DNA of 64,000 bases from Virgisporangium ochraceum (GTDB lineage: Bacteria; Actinomycetota; Actinomycetes; Mycobacteriales; Micromonosporaceae), in NCBI RefSeq assembly GCF_016863655.1, contig NZ_BOPH01000018.1, forward strand, positions 141,488-205,487, given 5' to 3'. A model generated the notes under the pieces. The model searched no databases and had not been told where the DNA came from. It saw only the letters and a list, made by a program, of their open reading frames with translations. Below are positions 24,804-33,781 of this stretch, one piece after another. How positions within the stretch are numbered: the first letter of the stretch is position 1; every line of letters begins with the position of its first letter. Position numbers and translations under genes: made by a program.

Positions 24804-26186
24804 ATGGAGTACCGGATCGAACGCGACACCATGGGTGAGGTCAAGGTCCCGGCGGACGCCCTGTACCGGGCGCAGACGCAGCGGGCCGTGGAGAACTTCC
24901 CGATCTCCGGGCAGCGGCTGGAGGCGGCGCACATCCGGGCGCTGGCCCAGATCAAGGGTGCGGCCGCCGCCGTCAACGCCGACCTCGGTGTGCTCGACCG
25001 GTCGACCGCCGACGCGATCGTCGCCGCCGCGAACGAGGTGGCCGGCAACAAGCACGACGAGCACTTCCCCGTCGACGTGTTCCAGACGGGCTCGGGCACG
25101 AGCTCGAACATGAACATGAACGAGGTGCTGGCCACGCTGGCGTCTGCGCACAAGGGTGACAAGATCCACCCGAACGACCACGTGAACGCCTCACAGTCGT
25201 CCAATGACGTCTTTCCCTCCAGCGTCCACCTGGCGGCGACCGCGGCCGTGACCACCGACCTCCTCCCGGCCCTCGACCACCTCGCCGCCGCGCTCGAGGC
25301 GAAGGCGGCGGCGTGGGAGACCGTCGTGAAGTCCGGGCGCACGCACCTCATGGACGCGACCCCGGTGACCCTCGGCCAGGAGTTCGGCGGGTACGCCGCG
25401 CAGGTGCGCTACGGCATCGAGCGGCTGCGGGCCACGCTGCCCCGGCTCGCCGAACTGCCGCTCGGCGGCACCGCCGTCGGCACCGGCATCAACACGCCGG
25501 CCGGGTTCGCCGCCGCGGTGATCGAACGGCTGGTCGCCGACACCGGGCTGCCGCTCACCGAGGCGCGCAACCACTTCGAGGCGCAGGGCGCGCGCGACGC
25601 GCTGGTCGAGGCGTCCGGGCAGCTGCGGGTGATCGCGGTCGGCCTCTACAAGGTCGTGAACGACATCCGGTGGATGGGCTCCGGGCCGCGGGCCGGCCTG
25701 CGCGAGCTGGCGCTGCCCGACCTGCAGCCGGGCTCGTCGATCATGCCGGGCAAGGTGAACCCGGTGGTGCCCGAGGCGGTGCGCATGGTGTGCGCGCAGG
25801 TCATCGGCAACGACGCGGCGGTGACGTTCGCGGGCAGCCAGGGCGACTTCGAGCTCAACGTGATGATCCCGGTGATGGCGGCCAACCTGCTCGGGTCGAT
25901 CCGCCTCCTGTCGAACGCGAGCCGCATGCTGGCCGACCGCTGCGTCGCTGGCCTCGAAGCGAACGAGGAGATCACGCGCGCCTACGCGGAGGGCTCGCCG
26001 TCGATCGTCACGCCGCTGAACAAGTACATCGGGTACGACGAGGCGGCGTCGATCGCGAAGCAGGCTCTCAAGGAGAACCGCGCGATCCGGGAGATCGTGG
26101 TCGAGCGTGGACACATCAAGGACGGCAAGCTCACCGAGGAGCAGCTCGACGAGGCCCTCGACGTATTGCGGATGACGCACCCGTAA
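24804..26186 (+). CDS. fumC: class II fumarate hydratase
   Basis: A 460-residue TCA-cycle enzyme converting fumarate to L-malate in the cytoplasm; length and sequence are typical of FumC. Motifs: [19 protein letters not shown], the second conserved region [17 protein letters not shown], and the lyase signature [15 protein letters not shown] with the mobile serine loop. The actinobacterial ending [16 protein letters not shown] is present. An AT-rich box (CAATATGTAG) lies 4-12 nt before the ATG, which suggests a short or absent leader. Aspartase and argininosuccinate lyase belong to the same fold but differ in the [10 protein letters not shown] segment. Confidence 0.95.
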   Translation: MEYRIERDTMGEVKVPADALYRAQTQRAVENFPISGQRLEAAHIRALAQIKGAAAAVNADLGVLDRSTADAIVAAANEVAGNKHDEHFPVDVFQTGSGTSSNMNMNEVLATLASAHKGDKIHPNDHVNASQSSNDVFPSSVHLAATAAVTTDLLPALDHLAAALEAKAAAWETVVKSGRTHLMDATPVTLGQEFGGYAAQVRYGIERLRATLPRLAELPLGGTAVGTGINTPAGFAAAVIERLVADTGLPLTEARNHFEAQGARDALVEASGQLRVIAVGLYKVVNDIRWMGSGPRAGLRELALPDLQPGSSIMPGKVNPVVPEAVRMVCAQVIGNDAAVTFAGSQGDFELNVMIPVMAANLLGSIRLLSNASRMLADRCVAGLEANEEITRAYAEGSPSIVTPLNKYIGYDEAASIAKQALKENRAIREIVVERGHIKDGKLTEEQLDEALDVLRMTHP

Positions 26187-26197
26187 TACTGGTACAT

Positions 26198-27610
26198 GTG
26201 ACCCTGAGGCTTTACGACACCGCTACCAGATCGGTGCGCGACTTCACGCCGCGCGAACCCGGCAAGGTCAGTGTCTACCTGTGCGGGGTCACCGTGCAGG
26301 CCGGCCCGCACATCGGGCACCTCCGCTCCGGGGTCAACTACGACGTGCTCCGGCGCTGGCTGCTGCGCTCGGGCTACGAGGTCACGTTCATCCGGAACAT
26401 CACGGACATCGACGACAAGGTGCTCGTGAAGGCCGAGGCGAAGACGGTTCCGTTCTGGGCGCTCGCGTACGAGAACGAGAAGCTGCTCGACGCCACCTAC
26501 CAGAAGCTCGGCGTGCTGCCGCCCACCTACGAGCCGCGGGCCACCGGCGTGGTCACCGAGATCCACGAGCTGATCAAGCGGCTCATCGACAAGGGACACG
26601 CCTACGCGGCCGACGACGGCAGCGGCGACGTGTACTTCGACGTGCGGTCGTTCCAGCGGTACGGGTCCCTCAGCGGCCAGAAGGTCGACGACATGGAGCC
26701 GGCCACCGACGCACCGCAGCGAGCCAAGCGCGACCCGCGCGACTTCGCCCTGTGGAAGGGCGCGAAGGCCGGCGAGCCGCCGGAGGCGCAGTGGGCGTCG
26801 CCGTGGGGGCCGGGCCGGCCGGGCTGGCACATCGAGTGCTCGGCGATGACCTGGCGCTTCCTCGGCGAGGAGTTCGACATCCACGGCGGCGGGCTCGACC
26901 TGCGCTTCCCGCACCACGAGAACGAGATCGCCCAGTCGCACGCGGCCGGCATGCCGTTCGCGCGGTACTGGGTGCACCACGCGCTGCTGCGCCTCGGCGA
27001 CGCCAAGATGGCCAACTCGGTCGGCAACGTGATCTCGCTGGAGTCGCTGGTCGGGAAGGGTCTGCGGCCGGTCGAGGTGCGGTACTACCTGCTGGCGCCG
27101 CACTACCGGTCGGTGATCGAGTACTCCGAGGAGGCGCTGCACGAGGCCGCGGTCGCGTACCAGCGCATCGAGAACTTCGTCCAGCGGGCGTACGAGTCTG
27201 TCGGTGCGACCGACGCGGCCACCGACCTGCCCGCGGAGTTCGTCACCGCGATGGACGACGACCTCAACACCGCGCGTGCCCTCGCCGTCGTGCACGAGGC
27301 CGTGCGCGAGGGCAACGCCGCGCTCACGGCGGGAAACGCCGGCGGGACCCGTGCGGCGCTCGCCTCGGTGCGGGCGATGACCGCGATCCTCGGCGTCGAC
27401 CCGCTGGATCCACAGTGGAGCGACGCCGGCGCCGGCCGGCTCGAGCCGGTGGTGGCCGCACTGGTCGCGCTCGCCCTGCAGCAGCGCACCGAGGCGCGGG
27501 GCCGCAAGGACTGGGCGGCCGCCGACGCCATCCGCGACCAGCTACGCGCCGCCGGCGTCGTGGTCGAAGACACCCCCAACGGTCCAAGGTGGACGGTAGA
27601 TGCCCGGTAA
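26198..27610 (+). CDS. cysS: cysteinyl-tRNA synthetase with a variant KMSKS loop
   Basis: A 470-residue class I aminoacyl-tRNA synthetase that charges tRNA-Cys. It has [19 protein letters not shown] (zinc-binding Cys and a HIGH motif), [36 protein letters not shown] and the DALR-type C-terminal domain. The loop that normally reads KMSKSxGN is KMANSVGN, so the second lysine is Asn. MshC-type mycothiol ligase was considered, but length, the HHENE motif and the coupled rlmB favour CysS. GTG 26198 follows a TAATACT box by about 8 nt and has no ribosome site. The 3' end overlaps rlmB by 11 nt. Confidence 0.9.
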   Translation: MTLRLYDTATRSVRDFTPREPGKVSVYLCGVTVQAGPHIGHLRSGVNYDVLRRWLLRSGYEVTFIRNITDIDDKVLVKAEAKTVPFWALAYENEKLLDATYQKLGVLPPTYEPRATGVVTEIHELIKRLIDKGHAYAADDGSGDVYFDVRSFQRYGSLSGQKVDDMEPATDAPQRAKRDPRDFALWKGAKAGEPPEAQWASPWGPGRPGWHIECSAMTWRFLGEEFDIHGGGLDLRFPHHENEIAQSHAAGMPFARYWVHHALLRLGDAKMANSVGNVISLESLVGKGLRPVEVRYYLLAPHYRSVIEYSEEALHEAAVAYQRIENFVQRAYESVGATDAATDLPAEFVTAMDDDLNTARALAVVHEAVREGNAALTAGNAGGTRAALASVRAMTAILGVDPLDPQWSDAGAGRLEPVVAALVALALQQRTEARGRKDWAAADAIRDQLRAAGVVVEDTPNGPRWTVDAR

Positions 27611-28838
27611 CGATCAGCGCCGTAACAAGCGACAGACCAGCAAGAAGGGCGCCACGATCGGCTCCGGTGGCAAGCGCCGCCAGTCGCTCGAGGGGCGGGG
27701 CCGCACGCTGCCCGCCGAGGAGCGCCCGTGGCACAAGGCGTACGAGGGGACGGGCGACATCCCGAAGCGCACCGCGTGGAAGCAGGACAAGGAGCGGCGC
27801 GCCGCCGCGGCCGAGGGCCGCACGCCGAAGGCCGGTAGCGGTAGGGGCCTGGCCTGGGACGCCCAGCGCGGCTCCGCGCCCGGTGGCAACACCGGCGGCC
27901 GGGCCAAGGCCGGCGCGTCGAAGGCGGCCGGGAAGACCGGTGGTGGCCGTGCCGGTTCCGCCGGCTCGGCGCGTACCGCGGCGACCGACCGGGCGGCGGC
28001 GAAGGCCCGTCGCGCGGCCGCGACCCGCACGCCGGGCCGTGCCCCCGGCCGGCCCAGCGGCCCCCGGGTCGCTCCGGGCCGCCGGAGCACCCCACCGAAG
28101 GACGCTCCGGAACTGCTCGTCGGGCGCAACCCGGTGGTGGAGGCGCTGCGCGCGCACATCCCGGTCACCGCGCTCTACGTCGCCCAGGGCATCGACATCG
28201 ACGAGCGGGTCACCGAGGCGGTGCGTACCGCCGGCGACCGGGGCATCCCGATCATGGAGGTCGGCCGCGGCGAGCTCGACCGGATGACCGGCGGCGTGCT
28301 GCACCAGGGCATCGGGGTGCAGGTCCCGCCGTACTCGTACGAGGTGTTCGACGACCTGCTGGCCGCGTCGCTGGAGCAGGTGACCCCGCTGCTGGTCGCG
28401 ATCGACGGGCTCACCGACCCGCGCAACCTCGGCGCGGTGCTGCGTTCGGCGGCGGCCTTCGGCGCGAACGGGGTGTTCTTCCCCGAACGCCGGGCCGCCG
28501 GCATCACCGCGACCGCGTGGCGCACCAGCGCCGGCGCCGCGGCCCGGGTGCCGGTCGCGCGGGTCACCAACCTGACCCGCTCGCTGAAGGCGTGCCAGCA
28601 GGCCGGGTTCATCGTCGCCGGCCTCGACGCCGACGGCGAGGTCTCCCTGTACGACCTGGAGGCGGCGGCCGGCCCGATCGTGGTCGTGGTCGGGTCGGAG
28701 GGCCGGGGCCTGTCGCGGCTCGTCGGCGAGTCGTGCGACATGCGGGTGCGGATTCCGATGGCATCGGACATCGAGTCGCTCAACGCGTCGGTGGCGGCCG
28801 CGGTGGCGCTGGCCGAGGTGGCGCGCAGGCGCGCCTGA
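27600..28838 (+). CDS. rlmB: 23S rRNA (guanosine-2'-O)-methyltransferase, SpoU family
   Basis: A 412-residue protein. The first ~165 residues are a basic, low-complexity Lys/Arg/Gly/Ala extension typical of actinobacterial RlmB. The rest is the SpoU core: an L30e-like RNA-binding domain starting at [13 protein letters not shown], then the SPOUT knot with [34 protein letters not shown] and [20 protein letters not shown]. It would methylate G2251-equivalent of 23S rRNA with SAM. The extension may aid RNA binding. It is translationally coupled to cysS, an arrangement that is conserved in actinomycetes. Confidence 0.9.
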   Translation: MPGNDQRRNKRQTSKKGATIGSGGKRRQSLEGRGRTLPAEERPWHKAYEGTGDIPKRTAWKQDKERRAAAAEGRTPKAGSGRGLAWDAQRGSAPGGNTGGRAKAGASKAAGKTGGGRAGSAGSARTAATDRAAAKARRAAATRTPGRAPGRPSGPRVAPGRRSTPPKDAPELLVGRNPVVEALRAHIPVTALYVAQGIDIDERVTEAVRTAGDRGIPIMEVGRGELDRMTGGVLHQGIGVQVPPYSYEVFDDLLAASLEQVTPLLVAIDGLTDPRNLGAVLRSAAAFGANGVFFPERRAAGITATAWRTSAGAAARVPVARVTNLTRSLKACQQAGFIVAGLDADGEVSLYDLEAAAGPIVVVVGSEGRGLSRLVGESCDMRVRIPMASDIESLNASVAAAVALAEVARRRA

Positions 28839-28876
28839 CAAGCTGGACCTGACAAGCTGGACCTGACAAAACTGGA
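28835..28876. repeat. three tandem 14-bp units overlapping the rlmB stop
   Basis: CTGACAAGCTGGAC at 28835-28848 and 28849-28862, then a diverged third unit at 28863-28876 that runs into the 3' end of the tRNA gene. The first unit contains the rlmB stop codon. It looks like a recent slippage duplication. Confidence 0.75.
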
Positions 28877-28948
28877 GCCCGCGGTGGTATTCGAAACCAC
28901 GACCGCTCGCTTACAAGGCGAGTGCTCTGACCCCTGAGCTACACGGGC
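28873..28948 (-). tRNA. tRNA-Thr (anticodon TGT), CCA encoded
   Basis: Read on the minus strand the gene starts GCCCGTGTAGCTCAG and has a 7-bp acceptor stem (GCCCGTG with CGCGGGC, one G-T pair). Its D arm is GCTC...GAGC. The anticodon stem CTCGC/GCGAG encloses CTTGTAA, so the anticodon is TGT. The T arm contains TTCGAAT. The discriminator T is followed by an encoded CCA. It lies 93 bp downstream of the EF-Tu gene on the same strand, separated from it by a hairpin. Confidence 0.95.
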
Positions 28949-28998
28949 AGGACGTTCGGTTTGATCGTACGCGACGGCCCCAGCGGTTTTACCAACGA

Positions 28999-29036
28999 GA
29001 TCCGGGCGCCCCCTCGGGAGAAGGGGCGCCCGGATC
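28999..29036 (-). terminator. terminator of the EF-Tu gene
   Basis: A perfect 14-bp stem (GATCCGGGCGCCCC at 28999-29012, complement at 29023-29036) with a 10-nt loop begins 5 bp after the EF-Tu stop. There is no T-tract, as is common in actinomycetes. Confidence 0.8.
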
Positions 29037-29041
29037 CGTGT

Positions 29042-30214
29042 TTACGCCAGGACCGCCGTGACCGTGCCGGCGCCGACGGTGCGGCCACCTTCACGGATGG
29101 CGAAGCCGAGCCCCTCGGAGAGGGGAACCGGCTTGCCGAGCTTGACCGTGACGTCGAGCCGGTCGCCCGGGATGCCCAGGTCGGCCTCGCCGAGGTCGAG
29201 CTCGCCCACCACGTCGGTGGTCCGCACGAAGAACTGCGGCCGGTAGCCCGACACGATCGGCGTGCGCCGGCCGCCTTCCTCGGCCGTCAGCAGGTACACG
29301 TGCGCGGTGAACAGCGACGCGGACTCGACCGAACCCGTGGCCGCCACCACCTGGCCCCGCCGCACGTCGTCGCGCTTGACGCCGCGCAGCAGCAGGGCCG
29401 CGTTGTCACCGGCCTCGGCGGTCTGCATCTGCTTGCCGAACGTCTCGATACCGGTGATCACCGTGCGCACGTTGCCACCGAGGCCGAGCACGTCGACCGA
29501 GGAGCCCATGCTGATCCGCCCGCGCTCGACCGCACCCGTGACGACCGTGCCCCGGCCGGAGATCGTCAGAACGCTCTCCACCGGCATGAGGAACGGCGCG
29601 TCGAGGTAACGGTCGGGCACCGGCACGTGCTCGTCGACAGCGTCGAGCAGCGCGCCGATCGCGGCCACCCACTCCGGGTCGCCGGCGAGGGCCCGCAGGC
29701 CGCTCACCCGCACGACGGGGGAGTCGGGGTAACCGTGCGCGGCCAGCAGGTCGCGGACCTCGAGCTCGACCAGGTCGAGCAGTTCGGGGTCGTCGACGGC
29801 GTCGGCCTTGTTGAGGGCGACGACCACGTACCTCACACCGAGCTGCTTGGTGAGCAGCACATGTTCGCGGGTCTGCGGCATCACACCGTCGAGCGCCGAG
29901 ACCACCAGGATCGCGCCGTCGAGCTGGGCCGCACCCGTGATCATGTTCTTCACGTAGTCGGCGTGGCCCGGCATGTCGACGTGGGCATAGTGCCTGGTCG
30001 CCGTCTCGTACTCGACGTGCGAGATGTTGATCGTGATGCCCCGCAGAGTCTCCTCCGCGTGCTTGTCGATCCGCCCGAACGGCGTGTACTCGGCCTGGCC
30101 CCGCTCGGCGAGCACCTTCGTGATCGCCGCCGTGAGCGTGGTCTTGCCGTGGTCGACGTGCCCCATCGTGCCGATGTTGAGGTGCGGTTTGGTCCGCACG
30201 AACTCCCGCTTCAT
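29042..30214 (-). CDS. tuf: divergent elongation factor Tu (tuf3-like paralogue)
   Basis: A 390-residue translational GTPase delivering aminoacyl-tRNA to the ribosome. It has G1 GHVDHGKTT, switch [16 protein letters not shown]3 DMPGHADY and G4 NKAD, then domains 2 and 3 with [20 protein letters not shown] and [11 protein letters not shown]. It departs from canonical EF-Tu at positions that are nearly invariant: DMPGHADY instead of DCPGHADY, NKAD instead of NKCD, and SGLRALAGD instead of SALKALEGD. It is also about 7 residues shorter. It stands alone, not in an rpsL-rpsG-fusA-tuf operon, so I read it as a second, specialised EF-Tu comparable to tuf3 of some Streptomyces. ATG 30214 has an AGGGAAAGGG ribosome site; the TTG-type extension to 30256 is rejected. 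Confidence 0.9.
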   Translation of the reverse strand: MKREFVRTKPHLNIGTMGHVDHGKTTLTAAITKVLAERGQAEYTPFGRIDKHAEETLRGITINISHVEYETATRHYAHVDMPGHADYVKNMITGAAQLDGAILVVSALDGVMPQTREHVLLTKQLGVRYVVVALNKADAVDDPELLDLVELEVRDLLAAHGYPDSPVVRVSGLRALAGDPEWVAAIGALLDAVDEHVPVPDRYLDAPFLMPVESVLTISGRGTVVTGAVERGRISMGSSVDVLGLGGNVRTVITGIETFGKQMQTAEAGDNAALLLRGVKRDDVRRGQVVAATGSVESASLFTAHVYLLTAEEGGRRTPIVSGYRPQFFVRTTDVVGELDLGEADLGIPGDRLDVTVKLGKPVPLSEGLGFAIREGGRTVGAGTVTAVLA

Positions 30215-30240
30215 GGCCCTTTCCCTATTCGTGAGCAGCT

Positions 30241-30332
30241 GACGCTGTGCCGGCAATGGGAGAACCCGTTGGACGCCCCAACCATTCCCCGCCGGGCTCC
30301 CCGGACAAATCGACCGGGGAATGGTCAGCGTC
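30241..30332 (-). promoter_or_regulatory. structured leader upstream of the EF-Tu gene
   Basis: ACCATTCCCC (30281-30290) pairs perfectly with GGGGAATGGT (30316-30325) across a 25-nt loop. Next to the right arm CAGCGTC (30326-30332) is complementary to GACGCTG (30241-30247), so a second, longer-range 7-bp helix is possible. The structure ends 27 nt before the EF-Tu start and would lie in the mRNA leader if transcription starts near an AT-rich box at about 30,340-30,352. It could attenuate or control translation; no known RNA family is recognised. Confidence 0.45.
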
Positions 30333-30394
30333 GTGCGCCGTCGAATAGAGATAGCAACAGCGTCTCCAGAGAGAGGGCTGTCGCGAACATGGAT

Positions 30395-30937
30395 CTAGGA
30401 TCGGGCCCGCTGCGGCGTTCGCGCCACCGAATTTGGACGCAGCCGCGGGGAGACGAGGTGGAACAGCTCGTACTCGGTGGCGTGGTACCGCGTGGTGCGG
30501 CCGAGGTGCGCCATGCCCAGCCGCCGGCACACCCGTTGCGAGCGAATGTTCTTCGGGACCACCAGCGCGAACACCTCCGGCACCCCGAGCCGGAACCCGC
30601 GCTCGATCACCATGTGGCCGGCCTCGGTGGCGTACCCGTGCCCCTCGGAGTCGGGGTGCAGGCGCCAGCCGACCTCCATGTGGTGCTCGCCGGGCAGCAG
30701 GTTGTAGAGCACGGTGCCGGCGACCACGCCTGTCTTCCGGACCTCGATCGCCGCGATGAACTCCCGGGGATCGGCGGCCATGTGCGCCGACCAGTTGTCG
30801 ACCATCCGGCCGACGGGTTCGCGCATCGCGCCGAGGAAGCGCACGTGCGACGGCTGGGCGTAGAGGTCGGCGAGCCGGTCGATGTCGTCGGGACGGTGCG
30901 TCCACGGGCGGAGGACCAGGCGGTCGGACTCAAGCAC
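30395..30937 (-). CDS. GNAT acetyltransferase, RimJ/RimL-like
   Basis: A 180-residue N-acetyltransferase. It starts LESDRLVLRPW, the usual opening of the RimJ-like Acetyltransf_3 group. The acetyl-CoA region is GWRLHPDSEGHGYATEAGH, followed by PKNIRSQRVCRRLGM. The GTG start at 30937 is set by a near-perfect ribosome site (GGAGGTGA, 4 nt upstream); the much longer frame to 31528 is an artefact of high GC. The substrate may be a ribosomal protein N-terminus or a small molecule. The gene is upstream of, and codirectional with, the EF-Tu gene. Confidence 0.85.
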   Translation of the reverse strand: MLESDRLVLRPWTHRPDDIDRLADLYAQPSHVRFLGAMREPVGRMVDNWSAHMAADPREFIAAIEVRKTGVVAGTVLYNLLPGEHHMEVGWRLHPDSEGHGYATEAGHMVIERGFRLGVPEVFALVVPKNIRSQRVCRRLGMAHLGRTTRYHATEYELFHLVSPRLRPNSVARTPQRARS

Positions 30938-31005
30938 CCGGTCACCTCCCAGCGGCCTCGTCGCCAATAGAACAGCGTCGCCAAGGTGAGCGTAGAACGC
31001 AAGCA

Positions 31006-31662
31006 CTAACTCGACGGATGCCGCAGCCCGGGGTGGTCGGGCGGCAGCGTCCTGCGCAGCACCCACCAGCTGCTCGCGAGGCACAGGGCGACCAGCGGCC
31101 ACGACAGCGCCACCCGCGCGACGCCCAGGGCGAAGGTCTGCTCGGCCAGGAAAAGCGGGACGAAAACCGCGAGCCGGACGAGGTACTGCCCCACCCACAC
31201 CCAACTGGCCCGCGAGTACGCCTTGAGCAGTGCGGGATCGCGCCGCCACCGGGTGCGCTGGCCGAGCACCAGGCCCACGATCACGCCGAGCAGCGGCCAC
31301 CGGATCACGATGCTCGACGCCCACCCCAGTGCGCTGGCGGCGTTGGAGGCGACCTGGATGAAGAAGAAGTCGACCGCCCGACCCGTCCGTAGGGCGATCA
31401 CCGCCGCGACAGCGACCCCCAGCAGGCCCAACACGACGGCCCTCGGAGGCGACTGTGCCCGTATCCTCACGATCGCGACGACGACCGCGACGGCGAGCGC
31501 GGCCGCACAACCCACCGCAATGGACCACGAAGCCGGCGCGAACCGTTCGGCGAGCGCCCAGCCGACGACGTAGCCCAGCCCCGGCAGGGTCGCGTCGATG
31601 GCGCCGCGCCGGCCGCCGAGCAGCGCGGCGAGATTCTCGCCCTCAGGTAAGGCTTGCCTCAC
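31006..31662 (-). CDS. DUF3159 integral membrane protein
   Basis: A 218-residue protein with about six helices, characteristic of actinobacterial DUF3159. The N-terminal segment GGRRGAIDATLPGLGYVVGW and the central AVDFFFIQVASNAASALGWA match the family's conserved regions. Function unknown. GTG 31662 fits the family N-terminus; a TTGAAT box lies 6 nt upstream, so initiation may be leaderless. The start region is 94 bp from the divergent terD start, so the two share a control region. Confidence 0.8.
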   Translation of the reverse strand: MRQALPEGENLAALLGGRRGAIDATLPGLGYVVGWALAERFAPASWSIAVGCAAALAVAVVVAIVRIRAQSPPRAVVLGLLGVAVAAVIALRTGRAVDFFFIQVASNAASALGWASSIVIRWPLLGVIVGLVLGQRTRWRRDPALLKAYSRASWVWVGQYLVRLAVFVPLFLAEQTFALGVARVALSWPLVALCLASSWWVLRRTLPPDHPGLRHPSS

Positions 31663-31756
31663 CCCGCTATTCAACCAGCGTTGTCCTCCTGCGCGGGTTG
31701 GCCCGGGGGGACTAGCCTTTGCGGCGGAAACGGCAACCGACTTCGAGGAGCCCGCC

Positions 31757-32332
31757 GTGGCAGTACGCCTCACCAAAGGCGCCAACGTCAACCTGAGCAA
31801 GGAGGCGCCCGGCCTGGCCGCGGTGTTCTTCGGCCTGGGCTGGGACGTCCGCACCACCACCGGTGAAGACTTCGACCTGGACGCGAGTGCCGTGGTGTGC
31901 GGCGCCAACGGCAAGGTCCTCTCCGACCAGCACTTCATCTTCTTCAACAACCTGAAGTCGCCCGACGGCACGATCGAGCACGCCGGCGACAACAAGACCG
32001 GTGTCGGCGAGGGCGACGACGAGGTGGTCAAGGTCAACATCGCCGGCCTGCCGGCCGATGTCGACAAGGTCGCGTTCATCGCCTCGATCTACGACGCCGA
32101 GACCCGCAAGCAGGCGTTCGGCCAGGTCCGCAACGCCTACATCCGCGTGGTGAACCAGGCCGACAACGTCGAGCTGGCCCGCTACGACCTGAGCGAGGAC
32201 TACTCGACGGAGACCGCGCTGGTCTTCGGCGAGCTCTACCGCAACGGCGCCGAGTGGAAGTTCCGCGCGGTAGGCCAGGGCTACGCGTCCGGCCTGGCCG
32301 GCGTCGCGTCCGACTTCGGCGTCACGGTGTAG
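31757..32332 (+). CDS. terD: TerD-family calcium-binding stress protein
   Basis: A 191-residue cytoplasmic protein with the standard TerD opening AVRLTKGANVNLSKEAPGL. It has two acidic loops that bind calcium in this family (GEDFDLDASAVV and GDNKTGVGEGDDE) and the conserved FGQVRNAYIRV and ELARYDLSEDYS. TerD proteins are linked to tellurite resistance, phage exclusion and, in actinomycetes, development and differentiation. Here it is single, without terZABCEF partners. GTG 31757 has a GAGGAG ribosome site 7-8 nt upstream. An 11-bp hairpin follows the stop. Confidence 0.92.
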   Translation: MAVRLTKGANVNLSKEAPGLAAVFFGLGWDVRTTTGEDFDLDASAVVCGANGKVLSDQHFIFFNNLKSPDGTIEHAGDNKTGVGEGDDEVVKVNIAGLPADVDKVAFIASIYDAETRKQAFGQVRNAYIRVVNQADNVELARYDLSEDYSTETALVFGELYRNGAEWKFRAVGQGYASGLAGVASDFGVTV

Positions 32333-32340
32333 GGCGCCGC

Positions 32341-32368
32341 GGAGGCCGCGCGCTAGGGCGCGGCCTCC
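32341..32368 (+). terminator. terD terminator
   Basis: A perfect 11-bp stem (GGAGGCCGCGC, complement at 32358-32368) with a 6-nt loop starts 8 bp after the terD stop. Confidence 0.8.
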
Positions 32369-32375
32369 GTGCGCC

Positions 32376-32454
32376 GCGCCGATCTTGCAGTTGTGGCCCC
32401 GTGTTTATGGTGATTTATCCGGTTTATCGGCGGCCACAACTGCAAGATCGGCGC
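32376..32454. repeat. long inverted repeat, hairpin family A copy 2
   Basis: A perfect 23-bp inverted repeat (arms 32376-32398 and 32432-32454) with a 33-nt AT-rich loop. The arms contain the same GCCGATCTTGCAGTTG core as copy 1 at 17424, but the loops are unrelated. It follows the terD terminator by 7 bp and precedes the sugar ABC ATPase gene by about 100 bp. Confidence 0.9.
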
Positions 32455-32555
32455 ACCCGCGCGCTAGCGGCGCGCGTGATCGGCGGGTACGGTGCGGACA
32501 CCAACCTTTACTCGGATCGTCCGGCACGTTCCTGCCGGTGAAGGGATGTTCCAGC

Positions 32556-33668
32556 ATGGCTACGGTCACCTACCGGGATGCGAGCCGCATCTACCCCGGT
32601 ACCACCCGCCCCGCCGTCGACAAACTGAACCTCGAGATCGGCGACGGTGAGTTCCTCGTTCTGGTCGGTCCTTCCGGTTGCGGAAAGTCCACCAGCCTCC
32701 GCATGCTCGCCGGTCTCGAAGACGTCGACCAGGGCAGCATCTTCATCAACGAGCGCGACGTCACGAACCTGCCGCCGAAGTCCCGCGACATCGCGATGGT
32801 GTTCCAGAACTACGCGCTGTACCCGCACATGTCGGTCTACGACAACATGGCGTTCGCGCTGAAGCTGCGCAAGACCCCGAAGGCCGAGATCGACCAGCGG
32901 GTCAAGGAAGCCTCGGCGATGCTGCAGCTCGACGACTTCCTCCAGCGCAAGCCGAAGGCGCTCTCCGGTGGCCAGCGCCAGCGTGTCGCGATGGGTCGCG
33001 CGATCGTGCGTCACCCGCAGGTCTTCCTCATGGACGAGCCGCTGTCGAACCTCGACGCCAAGCTCCGGGTGCAGACCCGTTCGCAGATCGCCACGATGCA
33101 GGCCAAGCTCGGCGTCACCACGGTGTACGTCACGCACGACCAGGTCGAGGCCATGACGATGGGTCACCGCGTGGCGGTGCTCCTCGACGGCAAGCTCCAG
33201 CAGGTCGACACCCCGCGGGCGTTGTACGACAAGCCTGCCAACGCGTTCGTCGCCGGCTTCATGGGCTCGCCGGCCATGAACATCAAGACCGTGCCGCTCA
33301 CCGACGAGGGCGGCAAGTTCGAGGGCATGGTGCTGCCGCTCACCCGCGAGCAGATCGCGGCCGCCCGTGAGGGTGGCGACGGCAAGGTCACCGTCGGCTT
33401 CCGTCCGGAGGACACCGACCTGGTCACCGAGGGCACGGGCGGTGGCCTGTCGAAGGAGGTCGCCGGCATGCCGATCGTCGTCGACCTGGTCGAGGAGCTC
33501 GGCTCCGACGCCTTCGTCTACGGCACCGTGGCCCTCGAGGGCCAGGACGAGCGGTTCACGATCCGTACCGACCCGCGCAAGGCACCCGCTCTTGGTTCCA
33601 CGGTCTGGGTGCGGCCGCGCACCGACTCCCACCACGCGTTCCACAGCGTCACGGGCGTCCGCCTCTAG
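32556..33668 (+). CDS. msiK: MsiK/UgpC-like ATPase for carbohydrate ABC importers
   Basis: A 370-residue cytoplasmic ABC ATPase of the CUT1 sugar-import type. It has Walker A GPSGCGKST, Q-loop VFQNYALYPHMSV, signature ALSGGQRQR, Walker B VFLMDEPLSNLD, H-loop VTHDQ, and a C-terminal OB/TOBE region with VGFRPEDTDLV. No permease or binding-protein gene is adjacent, which is normal for MsiK, a shared ATPase that powers several importers (cellobiose, maltose, chitobiose systems in Streptomyces). ATG 32556 has an AAGGGA site about 9 nt upstream. A 17-bp terminator hairpin follows. Confidence 0.9.
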   Translation: MATVTYRDASRIYPGTTRPAVDKLNLEIGDGEFLVLVGPSGCGKSTSLRMLAGLEDVDQGSIFINERDVTNLPPKSRDIAMVFQNYALYPHMSVYDNMAFALKLRKTPKAEIDQRVKEASAMLQLDDFLQRKPKALSGGQRQRVAMGRAIVRHPQVFLMDEPLSNLDAKLRVQTRSQIATMQAKLGVTTVYVTHDQVEAMTMGHRVAVLLDGKLQQVDTPRALYDKPANAFVAGFMGSPAMNIKTVPLTDEGGKFEGMVLPLTREQIAAAREGGDGKVTVGFRPEDTDLVTEGTGGGLSKEVAGMPIVVDLVEELGSDAFVYGTVALEGQDERFTIRTDPRKAPALGSTVWVRPRTDSHHAFHSVTGVRL

Positions 33669-33686
33669 GCATCGACCCACCGCGAT

Positions 33687-33723
33687 CTCGAAAGTCCAGG
33701 CCGTCTCGGCCTGGGCTTTCGAG
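33687..33723 (+). terminator. msiK terminator
   Basis: A 17-bp stem (33687-33703 with 33707-33723) containing one G-T pair and a 3-nt loop, 18 bp after the stop codon. Confidence 0.85.
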
Positions 33724-33781
33724 CTTCGGGGATACGCACGTTCCCAGAGCCGGATACGGCAGAGCTTCGCGTGGCCGCGCC

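Noticed and set aside
28873..28948. Attachment site of an integrated element at tRNA-Thr
   Set aside because: No integrase, excisionase or repeated tRNA end within the window.
30938..31528. Extension of the GNAT gene to 31528
   Set aside because: The extension is antisense-like Arg/Gly-rich sequence over DUF3159, whereas GTG 30937 has a near-perfect ribosome site.
31757..32332. Full tellurite-resistance operon
   Set aside because: Only one TerD protein is present; TerB, TerC and TerZ partners are absent.
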